A stretch of 64,000 nucleotides of DNA from Candidatus Borkfalkia stercoripullorum (GCA_019119395.1 DWXC01000027.1:124001-188000); one strand, 5' to 3'. Shown: positions 37,089-46,292, numbered from the stretch's first letter. Notes: generated by a model from the letters alone, not told the origin. Numbers and translations: made by a program.

Positions 37089-38801
37089 ATGCTTGAAAGA
37101 CTAACGATAAAAAATGTCGCGCTTATCGGGCGCGCCGAACTCGAGTTCGGCGAGGGGCTCAACGTCCTTTCGGGGGAAACGGGCTCGGGTAAATCCGTTA
37201 TATTGGACAGCATCAATTTTGTTTTGGGCGCCAAGGCGGATAAAAGCATGATCCGTTACGGAGAGACGGAGTGCTCCGTCACCGCTGTATTCCGCCCGCA
37301 GGAAGGGAGCGCCGTATTGCGGGTTCTGGAAGAGTTGGATATAGAGGCGGACGATGAACTCGTCGTTTCGCGCAGATACTGCCTTGACGGGAAGGGCGGC
37401 ATCAAGGTCAACGGCTGTCCCGTCAATGCGACCATGCTCAGAAAAATCACGTCAAGGCTGGTGGATGTACACGGGCAGAGCGAGCATTTTTATCTGTTGA
37501 GCGCCGCGCATCAGTTGGAGACGATAGACCGCTTTGCGGGAGAGCCCGCCGAAAAAGAGAAAGCGGGGCTGAAGATCATGGCCGAGCGGAGAAGAGATCT
37601 GACGGGCAGGATAAAAGCGCTCGGCGGGGACGAAGCGGAGCGCGGCAGGCGGTTGGATATTCTCAGCTATCAGCTGAACGAGATCGAAAAGGCCGACCTT
37701 AAAGAAGGCGAAGAGGAAGAACTCCTGGCTAAACGGTTGATTTTGTCCAATGCCGAAAAGATCATACAGGGGCTTTCCGAGGCGGCCGAGTTTTTAGGCG
37801 GCGACGGTGCGGCCGTGGACGCGCTCGGCGGAGGCCGCAGGGTGCTGAACGAGCTTTCACGTTACGGAGACGAATACGCGGCGCTTGCCGAAAGGCTGGA
37901 AAGCGTGCTTCTGGAAGCGGAAGACATTTCAGAAACCGTCCGTTCCATGGCGGAGGACTTTTCCTACGACGAGAGGGAAGCGGAGGAGGTGGAAAACCGT
38001 CTCGATCATATCCGATCCCTGAAAAAGAAATACGGGAACACCGTAGAGGAAATTTTTGCGTACCGCGACAAGATCGCGGAAGAGGCGGAACTCCTCGCGC
38101 ATTGCGACGAAGAGTTCGCAAAACTTTCGTCCGCACTCGATAAGAATGCGAAAGAGATATTTGAATCGTGTCAAAGGCTGACTGCGCTTCGTAAAACCGC
38201 GGCGGAAGCATTCTGCGGCAAAGTCGAAAACGAACTCAAAACGCTCAACATCAAAAACGCGCGCTTTTGCGCGGAGTTTACCGAATATTCGCGCGAAGCG
38301 GCGGAAAAAGCGGGTGAAAACGGCGCGGACAGCGTTACGCTCATGTTTTCGGCCAACGCGGGAGAACCGCTCAAACCGCTGGATAAGGTCATCAGCGGCG
38401 GCGAAATGAGCAGGCTCATGCTGGCGATCAAAACGCAGATGTCGGGGCTGAACGAAATTTCGACCTATATATTCGATGAGATCGATGCGGGCATCAGCGG
38501 CAACACGGCCAAGGTCGTCGCCGAAAAATTTGCCGACATTGCAAAAGAAAAGCAGATCATTGCCGTATCGCACCTGGCGCAGATCGTTGCGATGGCGGAT
38601 GCGGATTTCCTGATTTCCAAACGCGAAACGCCCGAGGGGAAGACGCTCACCGATATCGTGCGGCTCACCTCCGACAGGCGCAGGGACGAACTGATCAGGC
38701 TTCTGGGAGGTACGGCGGGGAGCGAAGCGGCCGCCAAACTTGCGGAAGAACTGTTCGCCGCGGCTCAAAATTATAAACAGAAGCGTAAATCGTCGCATTA
38801 A
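37089..38801 (+). CDS. recN: DNA repair protein RecN
   Basis: RecN (570 residues) is an SMC-like ATPase that acts early in double-strand-break repair. Walker A is GETGSGKSVI near residue 30, the long middle region is a charged coiled coil (about 150-370), and the signature and Walker B are VISGGEMSRLMLAIK and YIFDEIDAGISG. It is the last gene of the nadK-argR-recN unit and ends at a clear terminator. Confidence 0.95.
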   Translation: MLERLTIKNVALIGRAELEFGEGLNVLSGETGSGKSVILDSINFVLGAKADKSMIRYGETECSVTAVFRPQEGSAVLRVLEELDIEADDELVVSRRYCLDGKGGIKVNGCPVNATMLRKITSRLVDVHGQSEHFYLLSAAHQLETIDRFAGEPAEKEKAGLKIMAERRRDLTGRIKALGGDEAERGRRLDILSYQLNEIEKADLKEGEEEELLAKRLILSNAEKIIQGLSEAAEFLGGDGAAVDALGGGRRVLNELSRYGDEYAALAERLESVLLEAEDISETVRSMAEDFSYDEREAEEVENRLDHIRSLKKKYGNTVEEIFAYRDKIAEEAELLAHCDEEFAKLSSALDKNAKEIFESCQRLTALRKTAAEAFCGKVENELKTLNIKNARFCAEFTEYSREAAEKAGENGADSVTLMFSANAGEPLKPLDKVISGGEMSRLMLAIKTQMSGLNEISTYIFDEIDAGISGNTAKVVAEKFADIAKEKQIIAVSHLAQIVAMADADFLISKRETPEGKTLTDIVRLTSDRRRDELIRLLGGTAGSEAAAKLAEELFAAAQNYKQKRKSSH

Positions 38802-38806
38802 ACTGA

Positions 38807-38834
38807 AAGCGCCGCTGTTAAGCGGCGCTTTTTT
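38807..38834 (+). terminator. Terminator after recN
   Basis: AAGCGCCGCT (38807-38816) pairs perfectly with AGCGGCGCTT (38821-38830), loop GTTA, then TTTT. Confidence 0.9.
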
Positions 38835-38906
38835 CCGTATTTAGGCGTTGTGCGGCGGAGACGGCATTCCGCTATTCGACGGATGTTTGCGAACAAATAA
38901 ATGCGG

Positions 38907-39911
38907 TCATTCGCCGATCATATTGCCGATCGCCGTGCCGTAACCGCGCGTCGGGTCGTTGATGAAGACGTGCGTCACGGCTCCGATCAGTTTACCGTTC
39001 TGCACGATCGGGCTGCCGCTCATTCCCTGCACGATGCCTCCCGTTTCGTTCAGCAGCTCTTTGTCGGTCACTTTGATGACGAAATTTTTGTTTTGCTTGT
39101 TTGTTTTGTCCACTTTGATGATGCTGATGGTATACTCCTTGGGAGAGGCCCCGTCTACCGTCGAATAGACCGTCGCGCGTCCTGGCGTCGCGTCGCTGCC
39201 CAAGGCGATCGGCTTTAGTGCGGAGAGATCGTAATCTTTTTCCATCGCGCCGAAAATTCCCGTTGCGCAGTTTTTGTCCGCGGTAGCGATCTTTTTATCG
39301 TTGATGAACAGGCCTTTCAATTCGCCCGCGCGGCCGCGCTCGCCTTTCACGACGTTAACGATGCTGCATGCGTAAATGTTTCCGCCGCAAACTTCCAAGC
39401 ATCCGCCGTCGGCTGACATGACCGCATGCCCGAGCGAACCGAACCGCAGGTCTTTTCTGATAAAGGTCACGGTTCCGATGCCGGAGACGCTGTCTCGTAT
39501 CAGCACGCCCAGTTTATACCTTCCGCTTGCCATGTCTTTTACAGGCGCGATTTCTTTTTTCAGATTTTCCGAACCGCGTTCAATAGTCAAAGAGGAGCTT
39601 TTTCCGCCGCATGAAGAAAGCGCGGCGTCGATGTCTGCCGCGGTTTCTATTCTGATTCCGCCGAGGCTCACGATCACGTCTCCGACTTCCAGCCCCGCAT
39701 CTTTGGCGGGGTTTTGGACGCCGTTTTCCGTCAGTACTTCGCAAATCCCGACGATCTGCGCGCCTCCGATGCCGAGCGTAAAGCCGGCGGGCATCCCGCC
39801 GAGATAAACCTCGTCGGTTTCGGCGGCCGCGTTCAGCGGGAGAAGAAGAAAGGCGCATACCGCCGCCAGTACGGCGAGAATTGTCGTTATTTTGTTTTTC
39901 AGCTTTTGCAT
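38907..39911 (-). CDS. spoIVB: SpoIVB-like sporulation peptidase
   Basis: SpoIVB (334 residues) is the forespore serine peptidase that triggers sigma-K activation during sporulation. A single membrane or signal helix near the N-terminus (TTILAVLAAVCAFLLLPL) is followed by a PDZ domain (about 50-120) and an S55 peptidase domain. LGHAVMSADGG carries the catalytic His and GIVQGMSGSPIV the catalytic Ser. GGGGGTGG lies just before the ATG at 39911, preferred to the GTG at 39932. In Bacillus the gene follows recN in the same direction; here it is convergent with recN. Confidence 0.9.
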   Translation of the reverse strand: MQKLKNKITTILAVLAAVCAFLLLPLNAAAETDEVYLGGMPAGFTLGIGGAQIVGICEVLTENGVQNPAKDAGLEVGDVIVSLGGIRIETAADIDAALSSCGGKSSSLTIERGSENLKKEIAPVKDMASGRYKLGVLIRDSVSGIGTVTFIRKDLRFGSLGHAVMSADGGCLEVCGGNIYACSIVNVVKGERGRAGELKGLFINDKKIATADKNCATGIFGAMEKDYDLSALKPIALGSDATPGRATVYSTVDGASPKEYTISIIKVDKTNKQNKNFVIKVTDKELLNETGGIVQGMSGSPIVQNGKLIGAVTHVFINDPTRGYGTAIGNMIGE

Positions 39912-40022
39912 TTGCCACCCCCGATTTTGCACAGCAAAAAAATCAACCTGTTTTTACTTTGCGTAAGTCGCGGCGGAGATATACGGGGAATTTTTAATTT
40001 TGTGGAAAAATTCATATTCGGC

Positions 40023-40051
40023 TTTCATTTACATCCGTAATGTGGTATAAT
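40023..40051 (+). promoter_or_regulatory. Promoter of deoB-pnp
   Basis: TTTCAT (40023-40028), 17-bp spacer, TATAAT (40046-40051), 43 bases before deoB. The -35 is weak, so an activator may help. Confidence 0.6.
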
Positions 40052-40094
40052 AATAAAGAGGAGGCGCGGCGTTTTTTTCCGCGCAGGCAGGATT

Positions 40095-41276
40095 ATGAGG
40101 ATTTTTTTGATCGTGATCGACAGTTTCGGGATCGGGGAGATGCCCGATGCGGAACAATACGGGGATGCGGGATCGGATACTTACGGGCACGTTTACGAGC
40201 AGACGGGGGTTCGGCTTACCAATCTCGTTGCGCTGGGATTAAATAATATCCAAGGCGTAAACGGAAGGCGCCTTGCAAACGGCAGCGTTTTGTGCGGCGT
40301 TGAGAAGCCGAAGGGCGCTTTTGCCCGCCTTTCCGAAAAAACCGCGGCGAAAGATACGACGGCGGGGCATTACGAGATCGCAGGGCTTATCATGGACAAG
40401 CCGTACAGGATCTACAAGAAATTTCCTGCCGACGTCGTCGCCGATCTGGAAAAGGAAACGGGATTCAGCTTTTTAGGCAATGAAGCGGCTTCCGGCACGG
40501 AGATCATTCAGCGGCTCGGGGAAGAACATTTGCGCACGGGCAAACCGATTTTGTATACTTCGCAGGATTCGGTCATGCAGATAGCGGCGGACACGTCCGT
40601 CGTTCCGCTCGAAAAGCTCTATGAAATTTGTGAAAAAGCGCGCGCTCTCATGGTCGGCGAACGTGCCGTCGGGCGCATCATCGCGCGGCCTTTCATACAC
40701 CGCGGCGGAAAATTTACGCGTACCGAGGACAGAAAGGATTACGCGCTCGAACCTCCCGGAAAAACATTGCTCGATCGATTGTTTGAGAAGGGCGTGAAGG
40801 TGACTTCCGTAGGCAAGATCAAAGATATTTTCTGCGGCAGAGGGATTGCGGAAAGCATACACACGGGCAACAACGCCGAAGGGATCTCGGCCGTAAAAAA
40901 ATTGGTCGCGGAAGCGGGAGAAGGTTTTGTTTTCGTCAATCTCGTGGACACGGATATGCTGTACGGCCACAGGAACGATGTGCAAGGGTATGCCGCGGCG
41001 CTGAAATATTTCGACGATGCACTCCCGGAGATTATGCGCGGTCTGCATGGCGATGACTTGCTGATCGTTACAGCGGATCACGGGTGCGACCCGTCCACGC
41101 CGTCGACGGACCATTCCCGGGAATATGTGCCGCTTTTGATATACGGCGAAAAAGTCCGTCCGATCGATCTGGGTACGATCTGCGGGTTCGATTGCATTGC
41201 AAACTTTGTATCGGCCGCTTTCCTCGGGGGTAAAGACGAGGCGATATACAATAAGATCATGGAGGGAAATGTTTGA
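40095..41276 (+). CDS. deoB: Phosphopentomutase
   Basis: DeoB (393 residues) interconverts (deoxy)ribose 1- and 5-phosphate in nucleoside breakdown. It belongs to the alkaline-phosphatase superfamily: LIVIDSFGIGEMPDA binds one metal, KDTTAGHYEIAGL carries the phosphorylated Thr, and LIVTADHGCDPSTPSTDHSR binds the second metal. Its stop shares one base with the ATG of the purine nucleoside phosphorylase, whose product it uses. Confidence 0.95.
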   Translation: MRIFLIVIDSFGIGEMPDAEQYGDAGSDTYGHVYEQTGVRLTNLVALGLNNIQGVNGRRLANGSVLCGVEKPKGAFARLSEKTAAKDTTAGHYEIAGLIMDKPYRIYKKFPADVVADLEKETGFSFLGNEAASGTEIIQRLGEEHLRTGKPILYTSQDSVMQIAADTSVVPLEKLYEICEKARALMVGERAVGRIIARPFIHRGGKFTRTEDRKDYALEPPGKTLLDRLFEKGVKVTSVGKIKDIFCGRGIAESIHTGNNAEGISAVKKLVAEAGEGFVFVNLVDTDMLYGHRNDVQGYAAALKYFDDALPEIMRGLHGDDLLIVTADHGCDPSTPSTDHSREYVPLLIYGEKVRPIDLGTICGFDCIANFVSAAFLGGKDEAIYNKIMEGNV

Positions 41277-42094
41277 TGAACAGGAAGGAACTTGCGGCGC
41301 ATATCGCCGCACAGCTTAAGGAAAGGGGCGTTTCCGCTTTTGCCGCGGCGGTCGTATTGGGCAGCGGCTGGGACGGCGTCGTTTCGTTTTTGGAAGATAA
41401 AACCGTGATCCCGTATGCGGAATTGGATGGCATGCCGAAGTGCGGCGTAAAAGGGCACGCGGGAAATTTCGTATTCGGAAGGATCGGCAATAAAAACGTC
41501 GTTGTTTTACAGGGGCGTTTTCATATGTACGAAGGGCGGAGCGCCGGCGAGGCCGTACTGCCGATCGAGATCGTTCGTGCGCTCGGGGTCGATAATCTGA
41601 TCCTTACCAATGCGGCGGGCGCGGTCAACGAGGAGTACCGCCCGGGCGATATCATGCTTTTGCGCGACCATATCAATCTCACGGGAAGAAATCCGTTGGA
41701 GGGTGTCGGGGCGGAACCTGATTTTCCCGTGTTTATCGACATGAGCGGCGCTTACGATGAGGATTTTCGAAGGGAATTAAAAATGCTTTCGGAAAAAGCA
41801 GGACTGTGCGCGCATGAAGGCGTTTACGCGCAGCTGCTCGGGCCGTCTTACGAAACGCCGGCGGAAATCGTTATGCTTCGTCGGATCGGTGCGGACGCCG
41901 TAGGTATGAGCACGGCGGTCGAGGCAATTTATGCGCGCTATTTAAAAATGCGCGTCGCCGCGATCTCGTGCATCAGCAATATGGCAGCGGGAATCCATTC
42001 CGCTTCGCTCGCGCATGAAGAAGTGTTGGAAGTTCTTCAAAAGAACAGAGACAAACTCTCCGTTCTGCTCCGAGATTTTATCGAACGCATCTAG
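41276..42094 (+). CDS. Purine nucleoside phosphorylase (inosine/guanosine type)
   Basis: This 272-residue trimeric-type phosphorylase splits inosine and guanosine into base and ribose 1-phosphate. GSGWDGVVSFLED starts the phosphate site, GRFHMYEGR and LTNAAGAVNEEYRPGD follow, GPSYETPAEI binds the ribose, and DAVGMSTAVEAIYA matches the base-binding region. GGAGGG (41261-41266) precedes the ATG, which overlaps the deoB stop. Together the two genes channel purine nucleosides to ribose 5-phosphate. Confidence 0.94.
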   Translation: MNRKELAAHIAAQLKERGVSAFAAAVVLGSGWDGVVSFLEDKTVIPYAELDGMPKCGVKGHAGNFVFGRIGNKNVVVLQGRFHMYEGRSAGEAVLPIEIVRALGVDNLILTNAAGAVNEEYRPGDIMLLRDHINLTGRNPLEGVGAEPDFPVFIDMSGAYDEDFRRELKMLSEKAGLCAHEGVYAQLLGPSYETPAEIVMLRRIGADAVGMSTAVEAIYARYLKMRVAAISCISNMAAGIHSASLAHEEVLEVLQKNRDKLSVLLRDFIERI

Positions 42095-42120
42095 CCAAAT
42101 TCAAATATAAAAAACCTTGA

Positions 42121-42154
42121 AAAGAACTCTGTAAAAGTGCGGAGTTCTTTTTTT
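42121..42154 (+). terminator. Terminator after purine nucleoside phosphorylase
   Basis: AAAGAACTC (42121-42129) pairs with GAGTTCTTT (42142-42150), then TTTT. Confidence 0.85.
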
Positions 42155-42214
42155 GTAGTTGCATAAATTTTTTTTGATTTACAGACAATAATGGAAAAGC
42201 GGAGGTTTTTCATT

Positions 42215-43366
42215 ATGAAAAAATTCACCTTGTCCGTCGCGCTGTGCCTGATCGCGGCAGTTTCTGCGTTTGCGCCGTCCGCGGTTTCCGTTTCGGCGCA
42301 GGTATCGGGCAGTTATAAATCAGCGTACTCGGCGGATTTTTACAGCGGAACGGTGATCAAGGCGGAAAACGAGACCCGACATCATCCGATCGCGAGCATG
42401 TGCAAGATCATGACGCTTTTGCTTTGCTTTGAGGAAGAGGACAGAGGAGAGCTTTCGGCGGACGAAAAGATCAGCGTCAGCGAAAATGCGAGCGGCATGG
42501 GCGGTTCGCAGGTCTTTTTGGAAGCGGGCGCGGAGTATCCTGCGGGGGATCTCATCAAAAGCATCTGCATCGCGTCGGCAAACGACTCGTGCGTTGCGAT
42601 GGCGGAGCGCATTGCGGGGAGCGAGGAAGAGTTCGTCGGCAGAATGAACGAACGGGCAAAAAAGCTCGGGATGGACGACACCGTATTCGTGAACTGCACG
42701 GGCCTGCCCGCCGCGGGTCAGTATTCCTGCGCAAAGGACGTAGCGAAAATGTTGTGCGAATTGATGAAGCATGAAGCGTATTTCGGCTATAGCAAGATCT
42801 GGACGGATAAGATCAGCCACCCGAAGGGGAGAGAAACCGAAATGGCGAATACGAATAAAATGATTCGATCTTACAGCGGCTGCGATGCAGGTAAAACGGG
42901 CTTTACCGACGAGGCGGGGTTTTGCCTTGCCGCATCGGCGATGCGCGGCAATATGCGCGTCGTATCCGTCGTGATCGGCGCGGACAGCAGTAAGACGCGC
43001 TTCGAAAAGACGAAAGAGGCATTCGATTATGCTTTTGCAAATTATTCGAACAAAGTCATTTTGGATGAAAATACGCCGCTGGACGAGAGGTGTCCGTTGA
43101 CGGGCGGCAAAAAAGATGAGATTTGCGTACGTCCGGAACGTTCGTCGTATGTGTTTTGCGCAAAAGGTGACAAAGACGAGATATTTTACGAGATCCGTTT
43201 TGAAAGCGTAAAGGCGCCCGTGTCGGAACGGCAGGTCGTGGGGCAGATCGTCGTGTATAAAAACAATGTTGAAGCGGATAGGCTGAATCTGATCGCAAAC
43301 GAATCTGTCGGTAAATTATCCTATTTCGATTCGCTGAAATCGATAGCAGACCGCTGGTTGATCTGA
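42215..43366 (+). CDS. D-alanyl-D-alanine carboxypeptidase (PBP5/DacF family), first copy
   Basis: This 383-residue exported peptidase trims the terminal D-Ala of peptidoglycan side chains. A signal peptide (MKKFTLSVALCLIAAVSAFA) comes first. The three motifs of the family are SMCK (Ser61, Lys64), SAND and KTGFT. The C-terminal domain is present, although no clear amphipathic anchor helix is seen. GGAGG lies nine bases before the ATG at 42215; a frame eight residues longer exists. Its place next to the GerW pair and a second copy suggests work on spore cortex or the sporulation wall. Confidence 0.92.
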   Translation: MKKFTLSVALCLIAAVSAFAPSAVSVSAQVSGSYKSAYSADFYSGTVIKAENETRHHPIASMCKIMTLLLCFEEEDRGELSADEKISVSENASGMGGSQVFLEAGAEYPAGDLIKSICIASANDSCVAMAERIAGSEEEFVGRMNERAKKLGMDDTVFVNCTGLPAAGQYSCAKDVAKMLCELMKHEAYFGYSKIWTDKISHPKGRETEMANTNKMIRSYSGCDAGKTGFTDEAGFCLAASAMRGNMRVVSVVIGADSSKTRFEKTKEAFDYAFANYSNKVILDENTPLDERCPLTGGKKDEICVRPERSSYVFCAKGDKDEIFYEIRFESVKAPVSERQVVGQIVVYKNNVEADRLNLIANESVGKLSYFDSLKSIADRWLI

Positions 43367-43402
43367 TTTTGCGCAGTATTATGCGTGACATAAAAAAGAA
43401 AA

Positions 43403-43963
43403 ATGTCTTTATTTGTTGTAACGTCGGTCGTCCTGTTTGTTTTGCTGTTTCCGATTTTTGTAAACGTTTATTTGTATGCGGACAGTGACGGCGGCAAAGT
43501 CGGGTTCGCCGTCTATCTGTTCGGCGTCGCCAAAGTTTTCGGCGGTTACGCTGCGCCTTATTCCGGAGGGATCGCTTTTCACGTTTCAAAGGGAACGGCG
43601 CTGTTATTGCCGTATAAAGAAATTTTGAATGCCCGTAAAAAATTTGAGATAACGAAAGGGTTTATCGTCAGTTCGTACAGGCAAGTCGTTGAAATCGGAG
43701 GGCGAAAGGGCGAAGCGGCCGCGATGTCGTCCGCCATGGTGCTGCGCAAACTTACCGATCTCGTATTCTTTTTTTTGCGGCGAAAACTCGACGTTCGGCT
43801 GGAGGGGGATATTTTGGTCGATATGACGAGGTGCGGGGCCCGCGTCTCCGTCGGCGCGGTCGTGTTGTTCAATTTGCTGATCGTTCTGATCGCGGGGATA
43901 AAATTATTGTTGGAGAGGTTGTTTGAAAATGTGCGTAGAAGAAAAAAGCAAAAGAGTCAGTGA
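43403..43963 (+). CDS. Membrane protein, YtfI/DUF2953-like
   Basis: This 186-residue protein has a transmembrane helix at each end (SLFVVTSVVLFVLLFPIFVN at 2-21 and a second one at about 148-167) and a basic C-terminal tail. The middle resembles the DUF2953 family (YtfI), but similarity judged by eye is modest. The stronger support is position: it overlaps the gerW/ytfJ gene by 35 bases, and ytfI-ytfJ is a conserved pair in spore formers. Confidence 0.65.
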   Translation: MSLFVVTSVVLFVLLFPIFVNVYLYADSDGGKVGFAVYLFGVAKVFGGYAAPYSGGIAFHVSKGTALLLPYKEILNARKKFEITKGFIVSSYRQVVEIGGRKGEAAAMSSAMVLRKLTDLVFFFLRRKLDVRLEGDILVDMTRCGARVSVGAVVLFNLLIVLIAGIKLLLERLFENVRRRKKQKSQ

Positions 43964-44309
43964 GCTCGTGCGGAGTTCGATAAAAGATCTCGCTTCGTTG
44001 GTGGACGTGAATACGGTCATCGGGAAGCCGATCGTCACGTCGTCGGGCTGCCGTCTGATTCCCGTCACGAAGGTTACGTTCGGGTATCTTACCGGGGGCG
44101 GGGAATACGGCGAAACAAAGGTCATTAAGGAAAGCGAAACCGCGCCTTTTGCGGGCGGAAACGGCGCGGTCGTGTCTCTGAAGCCGTCGGGCTTTATTTT
44201 TGACGACGGAAAAACTTGCACCTTCATCCATGCGGGAGACGATCCTTTGGATAAGCTGATCGACAAGGCGTCCGAACTGATGGGGAAATTTGCGGACGGA
44301 AATGCTTAA
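43929..44309 (+). CDS. GerW (YtfJ) family sporulation protein
   Basis: This 126-residue protein matches the GerW/YtfJ family: DVNTVIGKPIVTSSGCRLIP, VTKVTFGYLTGGGEY and GGNGAVVSLKPSGFIF are the conserved segments. In Bacillus YtfJ is made in the forespore and is needed for proper germination. A TTG at 43923 is also in frame; GGAGAGG (43912-43918) allows either start. The gene overlaps both neighbours, and it is good evidence that the organism forms or recently formed spores. Confidence 0.88.
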   Translation: MCVEEKSKRVSELVRSSIKDLASLVDVNTVIGKPIVTSSGCRLIPVTKVTFGYLTGGGEYGETKVIKESETAPFAGGNGAVVSLKPSGFIFDDGKTCTFIHAGDDPLDKLIDKASELMGKFADGNA

Positions 44310-45510
44310 ACGGACGGTTCTCGCGTTGCTGTCGGCGCTCGCGTTTTGCGGCGCGCCGTTGTTCATGCCGCAGGATGTTGCCGCGCAGGAAGTTTCGGAA
44401 AACATCGGCGGTTCGGGAGCGGAACTTGTGGCTGAGGTGAATTCCGGGCGCGTCTTATACGAGTATAATGCGGACGACCGCTTGCCGATGGCGAGCACGA
44501 CAAAAATTCTGACGGCGCTCATCGTCATAGAGGATTGCGACCCGGACGCCGTCGTCACCGTTCCTCCCGAGTGCGTCGGCGTGGAAGGTTCGAGCGTGTA
44601 CCTTACGGCCGGCGAAAAAATCAAGGTGAAAGACCTCCTTTACGGGCTGATGCTCCGTTCCGGAAACGATTGTGCGGAAACGCTTGCCGTGTATCACAGC
44701 GGTACGGTCGACAGGTTCGCCGTATGCATGAACGAGCGCGCTTCCGCATTGGGCGCGACGGGGAGCCGTTTCAAAAATCCGCACGGGCTTCCCGATCCCG
44801 AACATTATACGACGGCGCGCGATCTTGCCGTGATCGCCTGCGCCGCCATGAAAAACGAGACTTTCAAAGAGATCGTTTCCGCGCGTTCCGCCGTCGTCCC
44901 GGACGGCGGGTGCGGCTATGCGAGAGAGCTTGTCAATAAAAACAAGATGCTGTATCGGTACGAAGGGGCGAACGGGATAAAAACCGGCTACACGAAAGCG
45001 GCGGGCAGATGCCTGGTCGCCGCCGCCGAGCGGGAGGGGATGCAATTGGTTTCGGTCGTTTTGAATTGCCCGGACATGTACGAAAGGAGCGGCGCGCTGC
45101 TGGATGCGGCGTTCGGCGCGTATTCGTATAAAAGGGTATTCGATTCTTCCGCATACAAGATTACTGCCGATACGGAAGTCGGCGGAAAAACTTGCGCGGG
45201 CGCATGCGCCGAAGATTTCAGTTATCCTTTGGCCGACGGAGAAGATAAAGACGTCCGCATCGTAGCCGAGTGCCGGGCTCCTCTCGTTTTGCCGGTGGAA
45301 AGCGGCGATGAGTTGGGGATTTTGCGCATTTATCTTAAAAAACAGTTGCTTTTTTCGCAGAAAATATATAGTATAGAAAGCGTAAAAAAGAGTTGGGCTG
45401 ATATTCTCGGTGAACTTTCGAGAAATTTTACCCGCCAAGAGGATTTATGCGGATCAATAAATATCTCGCCGAATGCGGCGTGGCGAGCAGGCGTGCCTGC
45501 GATAAACTGA
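44302..45510 (+). CDS. D-alanyl-D-alanine carboxypeptidase (DacF type), second copy
   Basis: This 402-residue protein has a signal peptide (LKRTVLALLSALAFCGAPL), then STTK (Ser65, Lys68), SGND and KTGYT, the three motifs of low-mass penicillin-binding proteins. A C-terminal domain and a hydrophobic/amphipathic end region around LLFSQKIYSIESVKKSW follow. It overlaps gerW by eight bases, as the dacF genes of spore formers often sit near sporulation genes. Its last 21 codons also lie under the start of the pseudouridine synthase, a 64-base overlap. The tail encoded there (SINISPNAAWRAGVPAIN) looks unstructured. Confidence 0.92.
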   Translation: MLKRTVLALLSALAFCGAPLFMPQDVAAQEVSENIGGSGAELVAEVNSGRVLYEYNADDRLPMASTTKILTALIVIEDCDPDAVVTVPPECVGVEGSSVYLTAGEKIKVKDLLYGLMLRSGNDCAETLAVYHSGTVDRFAVCMNERASALGATGSRFKNPHGLPDPEHYTTARDLAVIACAAMKNETFKEIVSARSAVVPDGGCGYARELVNKNKMLYRYEGANGIKTGYTKAAGRCLVAAAEREGMQLVSVVLNCPDMYERSGALLDAAFGAYSYKRVFDSSAYKITADTEVGGKTCAGACAEDFSYPLADGEDKDVRIVAECRAPLVLPVESGDELGILRIYLKKQLLFSQKIYSIESVKKSWADILGELSRNFTRQEDLCGSINISPNAAWRAGVPAIN

Positions 45511-46151
45511 TCGAAGAGGGAAAGGTGTGCGTGAACGGCAGAACCTGTTCGCTCGGGCAGGACGTGGACGAGAAGAGCGACGTCGTTACGGTCGAAGGGC
45601 GCAAAGTCGCCCTTCCCGCCGTACATAAATATTACATGATGAACAAACCGAAAGGCTACGTCTGCACGGTCAGCGACGACCGAGGCAGAAAGACGGTCAT
45701 GGATCTTCTGCCTCAAAACGCGGGCAGGGTCTATCCCGTAGGACGGTTGGATTACGACAGCGAGGGGATGCTCCTGTTTACCGACGACGGCGAACTCGCG
45801 TTCCGGCTGACGCATCCGAAAAACGAGATAACGAAAACATACCTCGTGCGCATCGAAGGGGAGGTGTCCGAGCAGCTTCTGAACAAACTGCGCGCGGGTG
45901 TCGAACTGGACGGCAAAATGACGAGCAAAAGCAAGATAAGGATCGTCGAGACAGATAAAAAATACACAAAATTGCACGTAACGATCGGCGAAGGGCGCAA
46001 CCGCCAGGTCAGGCGCATGTTCGAGATCATCGGCAAGGAGGTTGTGTTCCTCAAACGCATCCGCATCGGAGAAATGACGCTCGGCTCTTTGGAAAGGGGC
46101 AAGGTGCGTTCTCTGAACGCCGAAGAAGTTTTTTACCTGAAAAATCTGTGA
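45447..46151 (+). CDS. rRNA pseudouridine synthase, RluB/RsuA family
   Basis: This 234-residue enzyme has an N-terminal S4 RNA-binding domain (MRINKYLAECGVASRRACDK) and the catalytic domain with GRLDYDSEGMLLFT, whose first Asp is the nucleophile, plus EGRNRQVRRMFE. RluB-type modification of 23S rRNA is most likely; RsuA (16S) cannot be excluded by eye. AAGAGG lies five bases before the ATG. In Firmicutes this gene commonly follows dacF/scpAB-type loci. Confidence 0.92.
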   Translation: MRINKYLAECGVASRRACDKLIEEGKVCVNGRTCSLGQDVDEKSDVVTVEGRKVALPAVHKYYMMNKPKGYVCTVSDDRGRKTVMDLLPQNAGRVYPVGRLDYDSEGMLLFTDDGELAFRLTHPKNEITKTYLVRIEGEVSEQLLNKLRAGVELDGKMTSKSKIRIVETDKKYTKLHVTIGEGRNRQVRRMFEIIGKEVVFLKRIRIGEMTLGSLERGKVRSLNAEEVFYLKNL

Positions 46152-46154
46152 ATG

Positions 46155-46175
46155 AAGCGGCTTCGGCCGCTTTTT
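46155..46175 (+). terminator. Terminator after pseudouridine synthase
   Basis: AAGCGGC (46155-46161), loop TTCG, GCCGCTT (46166-46172), then TTT. Confidence 0.8.
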
Positions 46176-46197
46176 ACGTTCGTTTTTTGAATTGCCG

Positions 46198-46226
46198 TTG
46201 ACAAAACGGGTGCGATATAGTAAAAT
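46198..46226 (+). promoter_or_regulatory. Distal promoter upstream of pfkA
   Basis: TTGACA (46198-46203), 17-bp spacer, TAAAAT (46221-46226). Transcription would start near 46233, about 145 bases before pfkA. Confidence 0.7.
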
Positions 46227-46232
46227 AAAAAT

Positions 46233-46292
46233 GGCTTCGGATACGGGTTTTGCAAAAAACCGCCGCAAACGGCGGGCGCGGTCGTTTTTTGT
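46233..46292 (+). ncRNA. Structured leader or small RNA candidate from the distal pfkA promoter
   Basis: Transcription from the 46198 promoter would give a short RNA with CAAAAAAC (46253-46260) able to pair with GTTTTTTG (46284-46291) around an inner CGCCG/CGGCG stem. It ends in a run of T. It may be an attenuator or a small RNA; nothing in it resembles a known riboswitch. Confidence 0.35.
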
